The notes under the pieces are model-generated. The model was not told the origin of the DNA, ran no database searches, and saw nothing but the letters and a program-made list of their open reading frames with translations. Position numbers and translations under genes: made by a program. A stretch of DNA of 64,000 nucleotides, taken from contig JAIXMN010000026.1 of the NCBI GenBank assembly GCA_025716815.1, positions 461,087 to 525,086 on the forward strand, given 5' to 3'. The stretch comes from Dichotomocladium elegans. Its lineage: Eukaryota; Mucoromycota; Mucoromycetes; Mucorales; Lichtheimiaceae. Within the stretch, counting starts at the first letter, position 1, and each line of letters starts with the position of its first letter. Positions 12,477 through 25,091 of the stretch are shown piece after piece.

Positions 12477-14894
12477 CAGGGCACACCTGGCCAACATCTC
12501 GTTGCATGGCTCTAACCATCTCTGTCTCTCTCGTCCCCGCAAATCCCTCCGTCTTCCTTCAACCGTCACCCCTCCTCATCCTACTTTTAGCTCCGTTTTA
12601 TCTTTCTTCTACAGTATTTGTTTTCATTCCTATACTTTATCTCCCCATTACCTTACCCTCTCTTTGCCATTTTCATTTTTCCTTACAAACCCCCAAGGTT
12701 TTGTTAGCCACCCATCATGCAGAATCGCGCGAGAGCGGAAGAGCTGCAAGCAGCAAGCGTTCATATATCGCAATATCAAATAAAGCTAATTTTACCCGCT
12801 ATGTATTCCCTTTCCTCTGCATGACCGGCGCCAGTCGTGCATCCTCGGAGAGATCCCTCTGGCAAGTAGAAACAGCACGCGCTCAAAGTGTATGGTGTGG
12901 GGTAATATTTTCTGTTGGCTAACGAAATCTCCTTTCCTATTGATATGACAACTTTATACAATTCTATGCGTCATTTTTTATCTTGTTTACGACATTTGTT
13001 TTTGAAAATAAAGTATTACTGAAGTGCAGTGGCTGCGTTTGACATCTAATTGACTTTATTCACTCTGATTATTTGCACTCTCAAAAAATGATGCGCTTGC
13101 TTCTGCATCCTCTTTCAGTACATTCTGGTTTCATATCTTGTATTTTTGTATGTGTTCGATCAGTGAATCTCCCAAAGTACTCTGCCATAACACCCTGATC
13201 CTATGCTCTGCCAATATGCTCTGCCAATATGCTCTGCTATCTTGTTCCGGTTGCATCCCCTCTTTGCCTTTTATGATCCATTCTGCTTGATATGTTTGAG
13301 GATATGACTCTGACTAATCGCGTTCAACTAATATGCCAATGGAATCAGTACTTGCAGCTTCGCAGTTTCATAGGCCCGGCACTAGTGTATCGTAAACATT
13401 CATTTGTAAAACCTATGAATCTTTGTACTGTCATTGGAGAGAAGAAAGTGAGCAATTGCACTGCGTTGTAAAAGACTTTCTAGAGGAGAGCTATCAGGTT
13501 ATTTCACATCAATAGCGTCGATACAACGACAACTCTGAATACGTTTCCACGCCCATTTGCCACTTGCGTGACTGGACAAACACCTATTAAAGTAATTCCT
13601 CTGTGCGGCACTTGTTGCCGGCCACAAAGAGGACAACTGAGATAAAGATTAATTATCCAATACATCCTTCTAATGTCTACATCAATCTCAAGGTACTTTT
13701 ACCTCTAATTTGCCCATCTCAGATACGACACTGATTCGCGCCATCAACTTCTGACTTGATGAGTCTATCACGTTTTATCTTACGCCACATGTTCTTCAGT
13801 TTGTACGACTTCAACTTTGTGATGCTGGGACTTCGAGTTATTGTACAAGAGGAGTATCCATGAACCCGACTTCGTTCACCTTCAACCACAAATAAATACG
13901 CCCGAGCGGTTGCCTGTACTTCTTAATGTGTTTATTTCCAGATCAACTGAACCGCAATTCAGTAGAGATGACAGTGACTTGAACGGTATGTAGCCCTATC
14001 ATATTGCCATAACCCATTCTGCAAACTTTAAATATTTTGATCTCTGTAGATAAAAAATCAACCTAGCTCATGTACCTGGAATGAAGAGATAGGTTCTTTG
14101 GGTGGGGCCGCAATTTGGCTGCATCCGCGCATGTCTTCCGCTGCTTCCTCCGTTACTTCCCCGGATGCTTCTGCCGTTGGTGTTGCTGTTGGTCCGTCGT
14201 TGCTTCTCCTCGTTCCTTCCTCCGACTCTTCCGCTGCTCTATCCGCCGCCGACGCACAACTGCTCCAGCCATCCTTCCTTTCCTCACCCCTTCCACCATT
14301 GTTGCCCCAATGGTACACCTGGGTACCTTCGGGATTAATTAAAGCGTCTGGTTCTAGGTTGATGATTCTGTTGAGTAGCAAGTATCATTTCAATTTTACT
14401 CATCTAATATTCTTTATGTGAGGTTTTTTATTCCTTGTATATGTCATAATTTTCCCCTCTTGCGGATTGATTTTGGTCATATTTCCCACTTGAACAATGC
14501 ATACGTCACGTGACTTAATGAGGAGACGAAAGGAGGGACATCAAGGGTCTTTTTTTTTGCCTTATATTATTCACGTGAATTTCACTGTATGACGGATTTA
14601 CTCAGGCCAGTTGTATTGAATAGATTAGAAGGCTCCACCCCTTTATATTCTGTCTGGAAATGATGCTCGGATGCATAACTTCCTTGGTGATCGATTAAGC
14701 TGTAGCAAATTGGCCAAATAAAAGAAAGTGATAAACGGTACATAGAAATATATGGATATACCGAGTAGTAAGCGTGTGATTCCATCATCCTTGTGCCACT
14801 GCACAAAATTGAAATTCCCGTTCCTTTAACTTGCACAAAAAAATCTTTGGGCCAGTGGTCTGTCACTCTTTGCTTTTCACTAGAGCATACATCA
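12477..14894. other. Intergenic; one GC-rich island
   Basis: Mostly AT-rich and featureless; holds the second copy of the dispersed repeat (about 12811-12890). At 14066-14340 the composition turns GC-rich. On the minus strand this island reads as an acidic Ala/Glu/Thr-rich peptide (AADRAAEESEEG) bounded by an acceptor-like TACTCAACAG and a donor-like GTACAT, so it may be an internal exon. No flanking exons could be found. Confidence 0.4.
12811..12890 (+). repeat. Diverged dispersed repeat, copy 2
   Basis: Partner of the copy at 681-770, sharing the GAGAGATCCCTCTGGCAAG-like core with several substitutions. Class unknown. Confidence 0.5.
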
Positions 14895-16556
14895 ATGGGG
14901 GTTACTACCACTCGTCGTACTGTCAATCTACAAGCGACCATGGAGCCGACATCACCATCATTACCAAGCGATTCCCTTTCACCGGCTGCGCGGACCGCTA
15001 TGCGTGCCTTTCTGCTATCGTGGACATTTACAACTATACCAAGCATTGCCGGAGCTGTAATCAAGGCTACCCGTAGCCGGAAGTCGCCTCAGCTAATTCG
15101 GCTTCTTCAACAAAGTGTGTTTCAAAATGGCTTTCCTACATTAGTAGCTGGTGCATTTGCCGGCCATCACTTGCTCGATCATGTTTTGCGCCGGTACTAC
15201 GCCCGTCAAAAAAAACCAAGTATCTCACGCCGAAGCCGCCTCTTCTTGTCCGCTGCAATAAGTATGCTTATTGTCCGGCGGGCTTTTCCAAAGACAAAAA
15301 CGCTCGATTTTACCCTCTTTGCCCTCGTCCGCGCCCTCGACCTTATGGCACATCGGGCTTACAATTCCTCGGCCGTCCGGAAACGTGTACCCCATTGGGT
15401 ATTGGAGTATGGCAATGTCGGTGTGTTCGCAGCTGCGTCTTCCGAGATCATGTTTGCATGGTTCTACGCTCCCGAGCGCTTGCCAAGGTGCATACCTCTT
15501 TCTTTAGTGTGTGCTTTGTAAGTCACCAGCTTACCACTTTTTTTTATCCCGAATAGATCTTACTCGACATGGATCACAAAAATGTCCGAGATGGATGAAC
15601 GCCTGTTGCTCGCACTTCGCGCAATTCGGAACGGTGATTGGATCTATGGGGTAAAAAAGATGATAGAGGGGAACATCAATTGAAAAAGCGAACTAAGTAA
15701 TCGATGTGGAGAATAGAAAGATACGGGTATTCAAGACCTTTTGGGTGACTATGCAGTCCAGGTCGGTCTCCCGAAATCAGCGGGTGATCCCCTGAACGGT
15801 CGAATTCCCTGCCAGCTTGTTCATGGCGGGCTGCCCTACGGATGCGAAGTCTATGCCATGAACCGATTCATCAGAGGGTTTGCCAAAGTCTTTCCGGTAT
15901 GGTACTTATACATATTGATGGGAACGTTACATTCTCGTCCAACACTGGAATATTAGCTCTATTTCTCGGTTCATCTCCTACCACCACTCCTCTTCCGCAC
16001 TGCGCAATTTCTGCAAGAGCCCCAAAACCGTCTTCTCCATGCGCTCAAAGCAGCAAGTCGATCATCAACATTCTTGGCCTCTTTCATTGCTATTATCTGG
16101 TACTCCATCTGTCTTGTGCGTACTCGTGTCGGCCACCAAATCTTCCACATCGACCAATCTTTCCTGGATAATACATTTGCACCCCTTGTAGGCTGCATGC
16201 TCTGCGGTGCAGCTCTATTGATTGAGAGTCCGTCGCGTCGGGGCGAGATGGCCCTTTATGTGGTGCCGCGCGCAATGATCTCAGTATTCAAGCGCGTCTT
16301 GGGACCTTATCAAAAGGGACGCTGGTGGGAGTCGATAGTCACTGAGACAGCTGAGACCGCAGTCTTTGCAGGCTCCGTCGCGGTAGTTGTTGATGCAATT
16401 TTTAAAGATAAAACAAATGTACGGGCATCCATCCGAGGATTACTCTCCTGGATTCACAGGGACGAACTCAACCTTGCGGAGAAGAAGCAAAAAAACGCCC
16501 TAAAAGAAGAAACCTTAACGCCGAAGACGGCAGAATGTCAGCAGGACTGCCAATAA
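14895..16556 (+). CDS. TMEM135-like multi-pass membrane protein
   Basis: Four exons: 14895-15487, 15557-15650, 15717-15896, 15957-16556, closing in phase to 488 aa. The start is uncertain: an upstream in-frame ATG at 14793 and a downstream one at 14940 are alternatives. Features include hydrophobic segments near residues 30-45 and 70-85, the conserved block GDWIYGKDTG, then IPCQLVHGG-YGCEVYAMNRFIRGF (the Cys-containing TMEM135 N-terminal-domain signature), FSVHLLPPLLF, and a C-terminal SRSSTFLASFIAIIWYSICLVRTRVG plus CGAALLIESPSRRGEMALYVVPRA. Metazoan TMEM135 concerns peroxisomes, lipid droplets and mitochondrial dynamics; a similar organelle membrane role is inference. An AATAAA lies 61 bp past the stop. 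Confidence 0.85.
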
Positions 16557-16617
16557 TTCGTCCACCATTATCCTTTGTTTATGTCATACCATCATTATTC
16601 TCACTTTTTTTGGAATT

Positions 16618-16623
16618 AATAAA
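16618..16623 (+). terminator. Polyadenylation signal of TMEM135-like gene
   Basis: AATAAA 61 bp downstream of the stop codon, after a T-rich stretch. Confidence 0.5.
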
Positions 16624-17950
16624 CTATATTTCGAAGCCATAGCCCTCGACAAAACCATTATTATCTAAGGCCCTTGACACTTCGCGCGTTAGCGTATGTA
16701 TACACCATTCAGCTTCCCTCAGCAAAGCATTATATGTATAGAGGGCTTTCGATTCTGAAGTTTCAAGGTCGCAGAAACTGTAATATTCGAGCATTCGTTA
16801 CAATGTCTCACTTCACATTTATTCTTCACAGTGATCTGCATAGAATAGTCCTAAGTCAGCTCACAATTATTTCCCTCCCGATAATTAGCTAAACATTTAT
16901 AAAGGATATGACTGAAATGACATTGCTTTTAACTCTATCTAGTGCTCGTTCTTGTTTACGATTGTCCAATGCTGCTCTTATCCCAAGACTATGGACCATG
17001 GAAAAAGAGTGTTAAGATCTTAATATTTTCTGTGCGATGGATGGTTCCGGACAGGATCCCTGGTTTCTTTTTCTTTGAGTGGTTTGCAATACGAGTTATT
17101 TACTGCGGCAGTGACGCTGTCGGTCACCCAGGTTGATGTCGTTTTCTCTGCTTGTCATAAAGACACTATATGCTGATGATCGTCAGCACGTGTCTGGCTA
17201 GTCTCGCGGGCGGAATGGGACGGGCGAGAGTGGAGGTAAATATAGAGATATCAATTGGTGTGAAGCCTTTCATCTATAAACTTCTGTAAATAGCAACTTT
17301 TCCATTTAAGGGATGACTTACACACGTGTATTTTGGAATTTTTATATATCCAGCGAAGAAATCTATCAGTTCATCTAAAACACGAGAAAAGGAACAGAGA
17401 GTTACTATGCTGGGCTTGCCTGTGGAATAATGGAAAACCGTCGCAGGACCCGACTATAAGATGGGCTATATTTGCCACGGGGTGATTGCTAATGTAGTGT
17501 AACAATAGTGTACGTCACCCCATTGAAATTCTACAACCGCTAGTACATTATCTTCCACGATGCCTAGCCTATTTCGGTATTTCCGTTATGCGCAGAAACT
17601 GAGGATATTCTTAGTCGAATGCGACCGACCATTTTTTAATTGTGTCTTTTGTATGAGTAAGCTTAAATGGCCACGGATGAATCCTATGCTTGTTCAGAAG
17701 TCAGTGAGCATCATTCCGAAAGCAACCGGTTGGGTTACGAAAATATGGAGACGTTGGTCTCTCTATAGCAGGGTTCTCGTTTAACTACTCGACCTTTCGC
17801 AATAAGTCTGGACGTGAAAACGCAGCACGATGCTAAAGTTTTGTTTAATTTCTCGTGGAATCGGTGTGACATGCTTTTGACAATGCAAGTATCTGTACCC
17901 GAGCATGTGATATAAAAAGAGCAGCAATAGGAGGTCGACTGTCTCATCTG
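16624..17950. other. Intergenic, no gene seen
   Basis: Only short overlapping frames; no domain, RNA gene or repeat recognised. The right end is the promoter region of the acyltransferase gene. Confidence 0.5.
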
Positions 17951-17953
17951 ACC

Positions 17954-17961
17954 ATATAAAA
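17954..17961 (+). promoter_or_regulatory. TATA box of acyltransferase gene
   Basis: ATATAAAA about 80 bp upstream of the ATG at 18037, followed by a CT-rich leader. Confidence 0.6.
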
Positions 17962-18036
17962 GAGAAACTCCTCCTTCACCTGAAAAAAAACACAACAGTC
18001 TTCCGCTTACTCTTTCCTATTTCCCCTTCCAGCAAA

Positions 18037-20418
18037 ATGGACAATTTAGCCTACGCCTTCGTTAAAGCAAACTTCACTGTCGCCGCCAAGATATTCTTTC
18101 GAGAAATACAAACGACAGGCACTCATTACGTCCCGAACGAAGGTCCTGTTATTTTCATTGTGGGACCGCACAATAATCAATACGTCGATGCGGTACGCTC
18201 TTCTAATTATATGTTTAACCACATATGTGCATTCTGTTGTTAATCAGCCGGAACACAGGGAATGGTACTGCTATCAAACCCTCGCGAATTCGCTCCGCTC
18301 ATGGCCGCTTCATCCTTCAAACAAAAAGTCGTTGGAGGGGCAGCCAGACTTCTTAAAGCTAGTAGGTTTCTGGGTGAAGGTGGGGGTTGCGTTTGGGGAA
18401 GATCCCTTGCTTACACTTGGACAACCAAAAGTTCCTGTCATTCGACCGCAGGATCTCGCTACCAAAGGCAAGGGCACGATCAAGGCCTCTGAGGGGGATA
18501 CACGCGTTATCGGGACAGATACGGTGTTTACTCAGCAGATCAGCTCTCGCGACCTTTTGCAAATCGATAAGACCCTCAAGATTGCGGTTGCCGATGTCAT
18601 TTCCGATACCGAACTAGTACTCAAAGAACCTGTTGACCGGCTGATCTCCAACGAATCTTTCAAGATTATACCCCATGTTGATCAACATGTGCTATATGAG
18701 AAAGTCCATTCGCGTCTTGCAAACTCCGGATGTATCGTGATTTTCCCCGAGGGAGGTAGCCATGATCAATCACATATGCTTCCACTCAAAGGTAAAAAAG
18801 TATATATTGGTGGTGACAGCTTGATGGTCATTTCAGGATAATGGTTCTGAACAAATGCCTTCTTCACTTAGCTGGTTTTGCTCTGATGGCACTGGGAGCA
18901 ATGGCTGAGCATCCCGAGATCGATGTCAAAATTGTCCCTGTGGGTAAGTGTCTTGATTTGGATGATGGCCTCAAGTAATCAATGTGACACAAAATGTCCA
19001 GGCCTAAATTATTTTCATCCGCATCGTTTCCGATCACGTGCGGTGATTTCATATGGCGCACCCATTAGCATCAATAAGGAATGGGTGGCAAAGTACAAGG
19101 AAGGTGGGCTTGCTAAGCGAGAGGCTATCAATAGTCTGCTCAAAGCGGGTCACGATGGCCTGAAGGGCGTTACGGTTAATGCACCAAGCTATGACACGTT
19201 AATGGTAAAGTGGTTATTGACAGGGTTTCTTCTGACATGTGAATATCTTTCATTAATATCATCCTATCATTGTGGGTTATTCAGGTTATAGCTGCCGCTC
19301 GACGGCTTTACAAACCTATTAGATCCCATGACCTGCGTCTGGATCAAGTCGTTGACATCAATCGACGTTTTCTTCTCGGCTATAAGCATTTTGAAAATGA
19401 TCCGCGTTTGAAGGAACTTGTACACAAGCTGCAGGCGTACAATAACGTGCTCAAGTATTTCGGCCTCCGGGATCATCAGATTGAACGTCTCGGCATTAGA
19501 AAACTGCATGCAGGGAGCCTTCTGGCTTCACGATTGATCCGTCTTCTGTTACTGACGACAATTGGTTTTCCTGCGTAAGTGGGTGCAGTCAGTTCTGGAA
19601 AGCGGACTATTTGCGGTTATTGATTTTTTTTACATTATCTCTCAGCGTATTGCTCAATTCACCAATTATCTTGTTAACGTCGATCATCAGCACACAGAAA
19701 CAACAGAGTAAGGCTCATCCAATGGCACCATATACGGGGGACGTCTCTTATTAACTCAGTCCTATTCTAAAGAAGCACTTGCTGGATCTAGCGTCAAAAT
19801 TGCGGCCCGCGATGTGCTTGCAACGTGGAAAGTGCTTGTTGTCGCCATCTTCGCACCTATTGTCTACGGAGTCTACTCATTCCTTCTCTTCATCTACCTC
19901 TGCAACACATACTATCCCCAACACAGTTTCTCGCAGATTCTTTTATGGTCGATCATGAGCTGGATGCTCCAACCCTTTTTGCAATATATCGGTCTTCGTC
20001 TGCTTGAGACAAGCGTGGATCTTTACAAGTAACTATCATCAATGGGAAAGGGCCTGCACGAAGGAGAGCAATTAATCTTTTTCATTAATATAGGTCGCTC
20101 AAGCCTTTGGTACTTGCCCTGTCCGATCCCGATGCTGCTGAGCAAATTCGTTCAATGCGCGAAAAACTGTCTGAAACTGTAACTGACTTTGTGAACGAGA
20201 ATGGACCCACAGCCCTCGAGGACTTTGATGCGAGCAGATATGAGAAAGATAAGAAGTCTCGCCGGCGAAGTGGTTTATTTGAAGAAGCGCCAAACGTACT
20301 GCAGGAGTGGCTCAAGCACGATCAATCGCTCTTCAATTTCAATGCCAGCAGTACAAGTACGGTTGCAAGTAGCCAAACTAATAGCTCGCTATCCTCTGAT
20401 GACGATGAAGCGAAGTGA
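18037..20418 (+). CDS. Glycerol-3-phosphate O-acyltransferase (Sct1/Gpt2 family)
   Basis: Nine exons: 18037-18192, 18259-18361, 18432-18791, 18872-18943, 19002-19204, 19285-19574, 19646-19707, 19773-20028, 20094-20418; all phases close to 608 aa. The enzyme transfers an acyl group from acyl-CoA to glycerol-3-phosphate (or dihydroxyacetone phosphate), the first step of phospholipid and triacylglycerol synthesis, in the ER. Evidence: acyltransferase motif I (GPHNNQYVDA, about 43-52), VIRPQD, the fungal insertion with KGKGTI and VIGTDTVFTQQ, motif III FPEGGSHDQ, motif IV IVPVGLNYFHPHRFRSRAV, and C-terminal membrane segments (about residues 400-430, then VLVVAIFAPIVYGVYSFLLF). The acidic Ser-rich tail (SSLSSDDDEAK) resembles the phosphorylated tails of yeast homologues. 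Exon 2 uses the acceptor at 18258; an upstream AG at 18247 would give the wrong frame. Confidence 0.93.
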
Positions 20419-20425
20419 TCCTTCT

Positions 20426-20428
<3 letters not shown>

Positions 20429-20467
<39 letters not shown>
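20429..20467 (+). repeat. (CT)n microsatellite
   Basis: About 39 bp of uninterrupted CT dinucleotides, beginning 10 bp after the acyltransferase stop and so probably in its 3' UTR. Confidence 0.95.
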
Positions 20468-20471
<4 letters not shown>

Positions 20472-21032
20472 TTCCTATATATTCATTGTATTATAATATA
20501 AATCTTAGCATCTGCAGTGAAGTCCGTTGGTGTTTGGTGGAATACCCATTGTCTCGACCATTCCCGCTTTTCCAGTATGCATCCACTGCACTGAAGCCTG
20601 TTAACCAACAGAAATGTTACACGATGGGCCTAATAGCCATCTGAGGAGCCCCGACGATAACCGGGACGGAGAAATAAAGAAAGCACCAGCATGGAGGCCA
20701 CTGCAGAAAGTAGGAGCGAAGAGGATCCTGGATCTATCTCGTCCATCATTAGTAAGATAGAATTAGCCGATCCACAAAGAGCGCCGATGTTAGAGTGCAA
20801 TAAATCAATTACTATTATAGTGATCATACCGGATGTGAGCATGGAGGAGATGGTCAGGTTGGAATTAAATCAAGCAGCAGATTCCTCGACTATCCCGATT
20901 TATTAGAAGAATTGGAGATACACGCGCACCTCCTTCGCCTGAGCGGAATGTTAAAGACTATGGTCAACCTCCTCTCTTAACACTGCACACAACCATGTCA
21001 CTCACAAATATTGTAATCACAAGCAAAAGCCG
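20468..21032. other. Intergenic, no gene seen
   Basis: AT-rich; an open frame at about 20690-20900 shows no known domain and is not supported. Confidence 0.4.
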
Positions 21033-21480
21033 TAATACAAAGCTTACTGAGCTCACCAGAGAAATGATTTACTGGCTACGAACTGCTGGATGAAGCACGC
21101 GCAGATTAGTGAGAACCTTGGAATCGCGAAGAAAACAGTGTGCGATGTTTGGCGAAAATTCCGCGACGAAGGACTCACTACTATAAAACCTCGTTCTGGG
21201 GCGCCCAGCAGCTTTTATAGAAAACCTTGTAGTCCCTGCCCGAAAGAGGCATTCAACCCTCTGGTTAAGCATCTGGAAATTGTAACCAGTACAAGTAGCA
21301 TTCATTTATTGAAACAGCCCGAAATGCCTTGAAGACCCAAGGTTTTTTTCTTGCCCAACCAGAAGCCTTTTCTGTATATTCGCCATCAATTGAACAGAAT
21401 GAAATGGCTTGAGACGAAAGTCATTTGGTCACAAGGAAAATGGGGGGAGGACATTTGATTTGATGAGTCTCACTTCTGCC
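21033..21480 (+). pseudogene. Tc1/mariner-like transposase remnant
   Basis: The stretch reads LTREMIYWLRTAG, then after a one-base shift MKHAQISENLGIAKKTVCDVWRKF and KPRSGAP, the typical N-terminal helix-turn-helix and following arginine-rich linker of Tc1 transposases. Farther on, FDESHFC fits the region of the first or second catalytic Asp. Frames are broken by shifts and stops; no terminal repeats found. Confidence 0.6.
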
Positions 21481-23078
21481 GAAAGCATAAAGACAGGGGC
21501 GCGAAAGTTATTTGATGTAGCAGAATTGCCTATGCACCAGTATGGCAGAGGATAAGTCCTTGGATCGCCTCCCCCCAGGCCCCCTCCCCAATTTTACAAG
21601 TCCGCTTCAAAATTTTCCGCTTATATTGCACAGAGGCAAGTGTTTTCAAGAACACTCCATTAGCTTTGGAGTCGTTGGCCATTGCTGTCATTTCAGCATT
21701 TCGCATCCGTTCAATCAGCTCGCGTGTTTTTAAAAAAATGGGCATTACTCTGAAGCCAATATTGCATTATTTCCCAGAAGGCTCAAGCATTTTTTCACCG
21801 CCATTAATTTATACAAAGCGTCATGGCCGGAAGAGTCAGCATTCATTTTTTACGTATTCCAAAAGCATTTGCGATGGAGTTAATTCAATCGGTGAAATCG
21901 CATTAACACATCTGTATAGCTTTGTTGCCCGCATTATACTTAGTCACTAACACAATCAGGATTTTCACTGCGAACCTCTACAAGCAATGGCCGTTAATTT
22001 CTTTCAGAAAGCGGTTTGCAATATATGAACTCTAGAGCTTCATTCACTTCAGGACCATGGCGACATCTAAAATCAACAATTTTGCGGATTTGGATGGCAA
22101 CTTGCTGTAATCTAAGAAACTCGCTCTTATTTTTTACATCAATCGCGACTCACAGCCATTTGCAAATTTGAAGCGACTTTAAACTGCTGTGGAAAAGAAG
22201 GCATGCATCAGGCGACTGAAGTGAACAATTTTCTTAAATCGCTAGCTGATCCCGCAAATTGTTTTTGATTCTTCTAATCGAAGAAACAGTAATCTGATAG
22301 AATGCACTTGTGGACGCGTTTGGGTTTGGAAAGCGGAGTGAAGTAATGTAAGTAGGTATTAAGACTATGGACTAAATAAAGCGTACATCGACAAAAAGCG
22401 CTTTCTGTGGTGATGAAACGATGATGTCTCCTTATATCCATGCACCACATACAGCTTGTTTTTTTCTGCACGGTGGGTGGGACCATAGCATGCAAAGTTA
22501 GCATGCAGTTAGGTGCTGCATTGGCATAGTGCTGCTGAAATGGTTCTGGTTTCGCTTCATGGTACACGCAGTTATTGCAATAGAAACAGGTCAGAAGAGA
22601 AATGGGCCCCATTGTCTGGGTCATATTTGATTTTGAAAATACGTTTGGGTGCGCTTTGTACACCTTTTCCTTGATTACATACATTTCTGAACTCGCAATC
22701 TACGATCACTCTGTCATTATTGTTAATGCACGTCGTACTGCTGCAAAACGCATTGTCGACATTTTTGAATGGGATCAAATCTTAGAGAATGCAATGCAAG
22801 ATACTGGTGAATGCTGGGTGTCGAAAGGTTTTAACATTAAGCCTGGAGATAATCTTTTTAACGCGCTTTGAAACTGCAATTCTTAAAACCATATAGCAAC
22901 AAAGACGCGATTGACTACGCAATCAGTACTATGGTCCAAGCGGTTTAACTGTCATCGCGCAGGAGAGCCGAAACGCATGGCCGGCCATGTTCTTGGTGGG
23001 GAAAGCCGGCAACTGCGCCCCAACCAACGCCGTTCTGAGAAGATCAGTTGTTAGGCCCGCCTTCTTGTCTCTTATAAT
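21481..23078. other. Decayed sequence left of the MULE
   Basis: No intact gene. Some short frames look coding (for example WDQILENAMQDTGECWVSKGF at about 22770-22830, +), possibly the degenerate 5' part of the MULE that follows, but stops and shifts prevent a reliable assignment. Confidence 0.35.
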
Positions 23079-24522
23079 GTGGCCGATCCCGAACATGTTG
23101 AATTCAAGTACAGCAATTCTCATTGGAACCATTTTCCTGGATCAATTGAGGATGTTCAATACCTCCCGAGCACAGCTGAAGTACGGGAAATGATCAGGGA
23201 AGAGCTCCTGAATGGGTACACTGTCCGTGAAATGCGGAATTCTCTTCGACGTCAATTTGCAAATACACCTGAAAATCAACCTACAGCATATATCAACGCG
23301 GTAGACGTTTATAATGTGTATCATAATACTAAGAGAACGCACCTGGAAAGATGAGGACAATTTCGTTTCGACGAGAAAATGGATGGCCGATCTGCAAGAC
23401 GCTGGCGATTTTGTCTTCGTTGAATCCATTAGTAGCATCACCATTTCTTTTGGATTGTGCCTTAAATGGCAACGAGACCTTCTTGTGAATGCGAAACACT
23501 TCTGCTTAGACGCCATACATGATGTCTCAGCATATCCGTACACGGTGCTGTACACGCTAGTTATTTTACATGAAGCTGCTGGTCGAAGTGTTCCAGTTGC
23601 CTATTTCCTTTCGAATGACCTTACACCTCATCCAATTGGGTCGTGGCTTCGGTCACTCGTAGATATTGGGATGAGACCGGCTAAGGTGACGTTTGACTGC
23701 AGTTTCCCTGAGGGTAACGCAATCCAATCAGTCTGGGGGAATAACTGTTCAATTCAATATTGCAATTGGCATGTTTTGCGTGCATGGATGAATAATATTC
23801 ATTCAAAAGTTGTGGCGACTGATGACGAGGCGAAGAGCACTATCCAAGGGCGTATAATCGCTGACTTGAAAGATCTGATGTACGAAAAGGAGAAGGCTAT
23901 ATTTGAAAGCCGCCTCGAATCCTTTCATGCGAAGTTTGTCAACCAGACAGAATTCATAAGATATTTTTCGCGCCAGTGGCTTCAGCCACAACAAGTTCAA
24001 CGATGGGCCGCTTGCCACCAACCAGACGTCTTCACAAATATGGAGACGAATAACTACGTCGAAAGTTGGCACAACCAACTTAAAACGATATATATGCGCC
24101 GAAAGCAAAATCACCGACCCGATACGCTTATTTTCCTGCTTGTTGACCAGATTAGTTTCGACATTCGCTGGGAGTTCAGAAGGCCTATCAATCGCGTTGA
24201 CTCTATGACAAAACTACAGCGCGAGGAATGCGCGACAATGAGAAAGGCGGAGCTCATCCCTGAGAGCGAAGTCCCTTCTTTTGTTATTCGGCTTGAGGAT
24301 GACACTGGTTATCATGTTCGCTCCTTCACTAATGCGGAGCTGATTTATAAGGTGAATAAGCATGCGTGCTTCATTTCGCATAAACTAAACGAATTAACTG
24401 CAGGTGAATTATACGAATCTGCATGTCACAGGCTGTATATATCCCGAGCATGTTCACAACAGAAAGACATGCAAGCGTTATGTGCTTGGTTATTCGTCGC
24501 CATCCTGACCACCATGTGCTAG
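23079..24522 (+). pseudogene. MULE (Mutator-like) transposase, frameshifted
   Basis: Two overlapping frames, 23079-23354 and 23314-24522, together cover a Mutator-type transposase: an N-terminal part (FKYSNSHWNHFPGS; REELLNGYTVREM), then the DDE core with FCLDAIHDVS, PVAYFLSND, VTFDCSFPEGNAIQ, the CNWHVLRAW signature and ETNNYVESWHNQLK. One frameshift at about 23314-23354 separates the parts. A SWIM zinc finger and terminal inverted repeats were not identified. Mutator elements mobilise DNA by cut-and-paste; this copy is probably inactive. Confidence 0.75.
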
Positions 24523-24651
24523 TGCCATCAGGCAATACTGTAGAAGAAGCCATTGTGCCTGAGAGCACAATAGCATCACCGGAGACTGTTACTGCCAAGA
24601 CGAATCCAGTGTTCACTAGGATGAGCAATCTTCTTAAAAGATCGTACTACG

Positions 24652-24700
24652 TGTGGTGTTTTAGTCGTTTTTAAGTTGGACAGTTAGAATATGGTGCATT
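24652..24700 (-). repeat. Fragment of X-family LTR (inverted)
   Basis: Starts TGTGGTGTTTTAGTCG and continues GTTGGACAGTTAGAATA, the inverted 3' end of the LTR at 31853-32253. It is cut by the solo LTR that follows. Confidence 0.6.
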
Positions 24701-25086
24701 TGTCGCATCCACGACTATTTTTCTTACCTAACTGCAGTGTCCCTGGATTATACGGGACATCATCACTTTGTTTCACTCTTCGAGCGCCGTTATCATAATT
24801 ACTCTCGCGCTATCCGGATTCATAATGTATATCCCGGACCTGTCTCAGGACGCAGTTATAATCACAAGGGTAAAAGATGAACTTCTTTATCAACCTTTTA
24901 ACTGGTCCACCGTCCCGGGAGACCGCCTGGATGATTATCCACACCCAGCCTCCAGAGTGACCGTTTTGATAAGCTCTTCTTATAAATAGGCCCATTATTG
25001 GCACTTAATAAAAAACAATCGTTTTGCGAGTTTCACAGAATCATATTCTGGCTCTTTTTTTATTCTTAAAACCCCTTGATTCCACA
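24701..25086 (+). repeat. Solo LTR of element A family
   Basis: 386 bp from TGTCGCATCCACGAC to GATTCCACA, nearly the same as the 5' LTR of element A at 26758-27140. Flanked on both sides by GCATT (24696-24700 and 25087-25091), an exact 5-bp target duplication. TATAAATAG and AATAAAAAAC show plus orientation. Confidence 0.9.
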
Positions 25087-25091
25087 GCATT

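Noticed and set aside
12502..12922. 138-codon ORF rich in Ser/Leu/Pro
   Set aside because: CT-rich low-complexity sequence produces it; no family and it overlaps the dispersed repeat.
14793..14894. Upstream in-frame start for the TMEM135-like gene
   Set aside because: It would add 34 residues with no resemblance to the family; the ATG at 14895 or 14940 fits better.
18158..18430. Long open frame through acyltransferase exon 2 (PEHREWYCYQ...)
   Set aside because: It is out of frame with the family alignment. Using acceptor 18258 and donor 18362 gives GMVLLSNPREFAPLMAASS and LLKAIPVIRPQD, matching Sct1/Gpt2 proteins.
22274..22684. Minus-strand ORF with Cys pairs near the MULE
   Set aside because: The Cys spacing (CFYCNNC, CMWCMD) fits no known finger, and neighbouring frames on the other strand are equally open; not supported as a gene.
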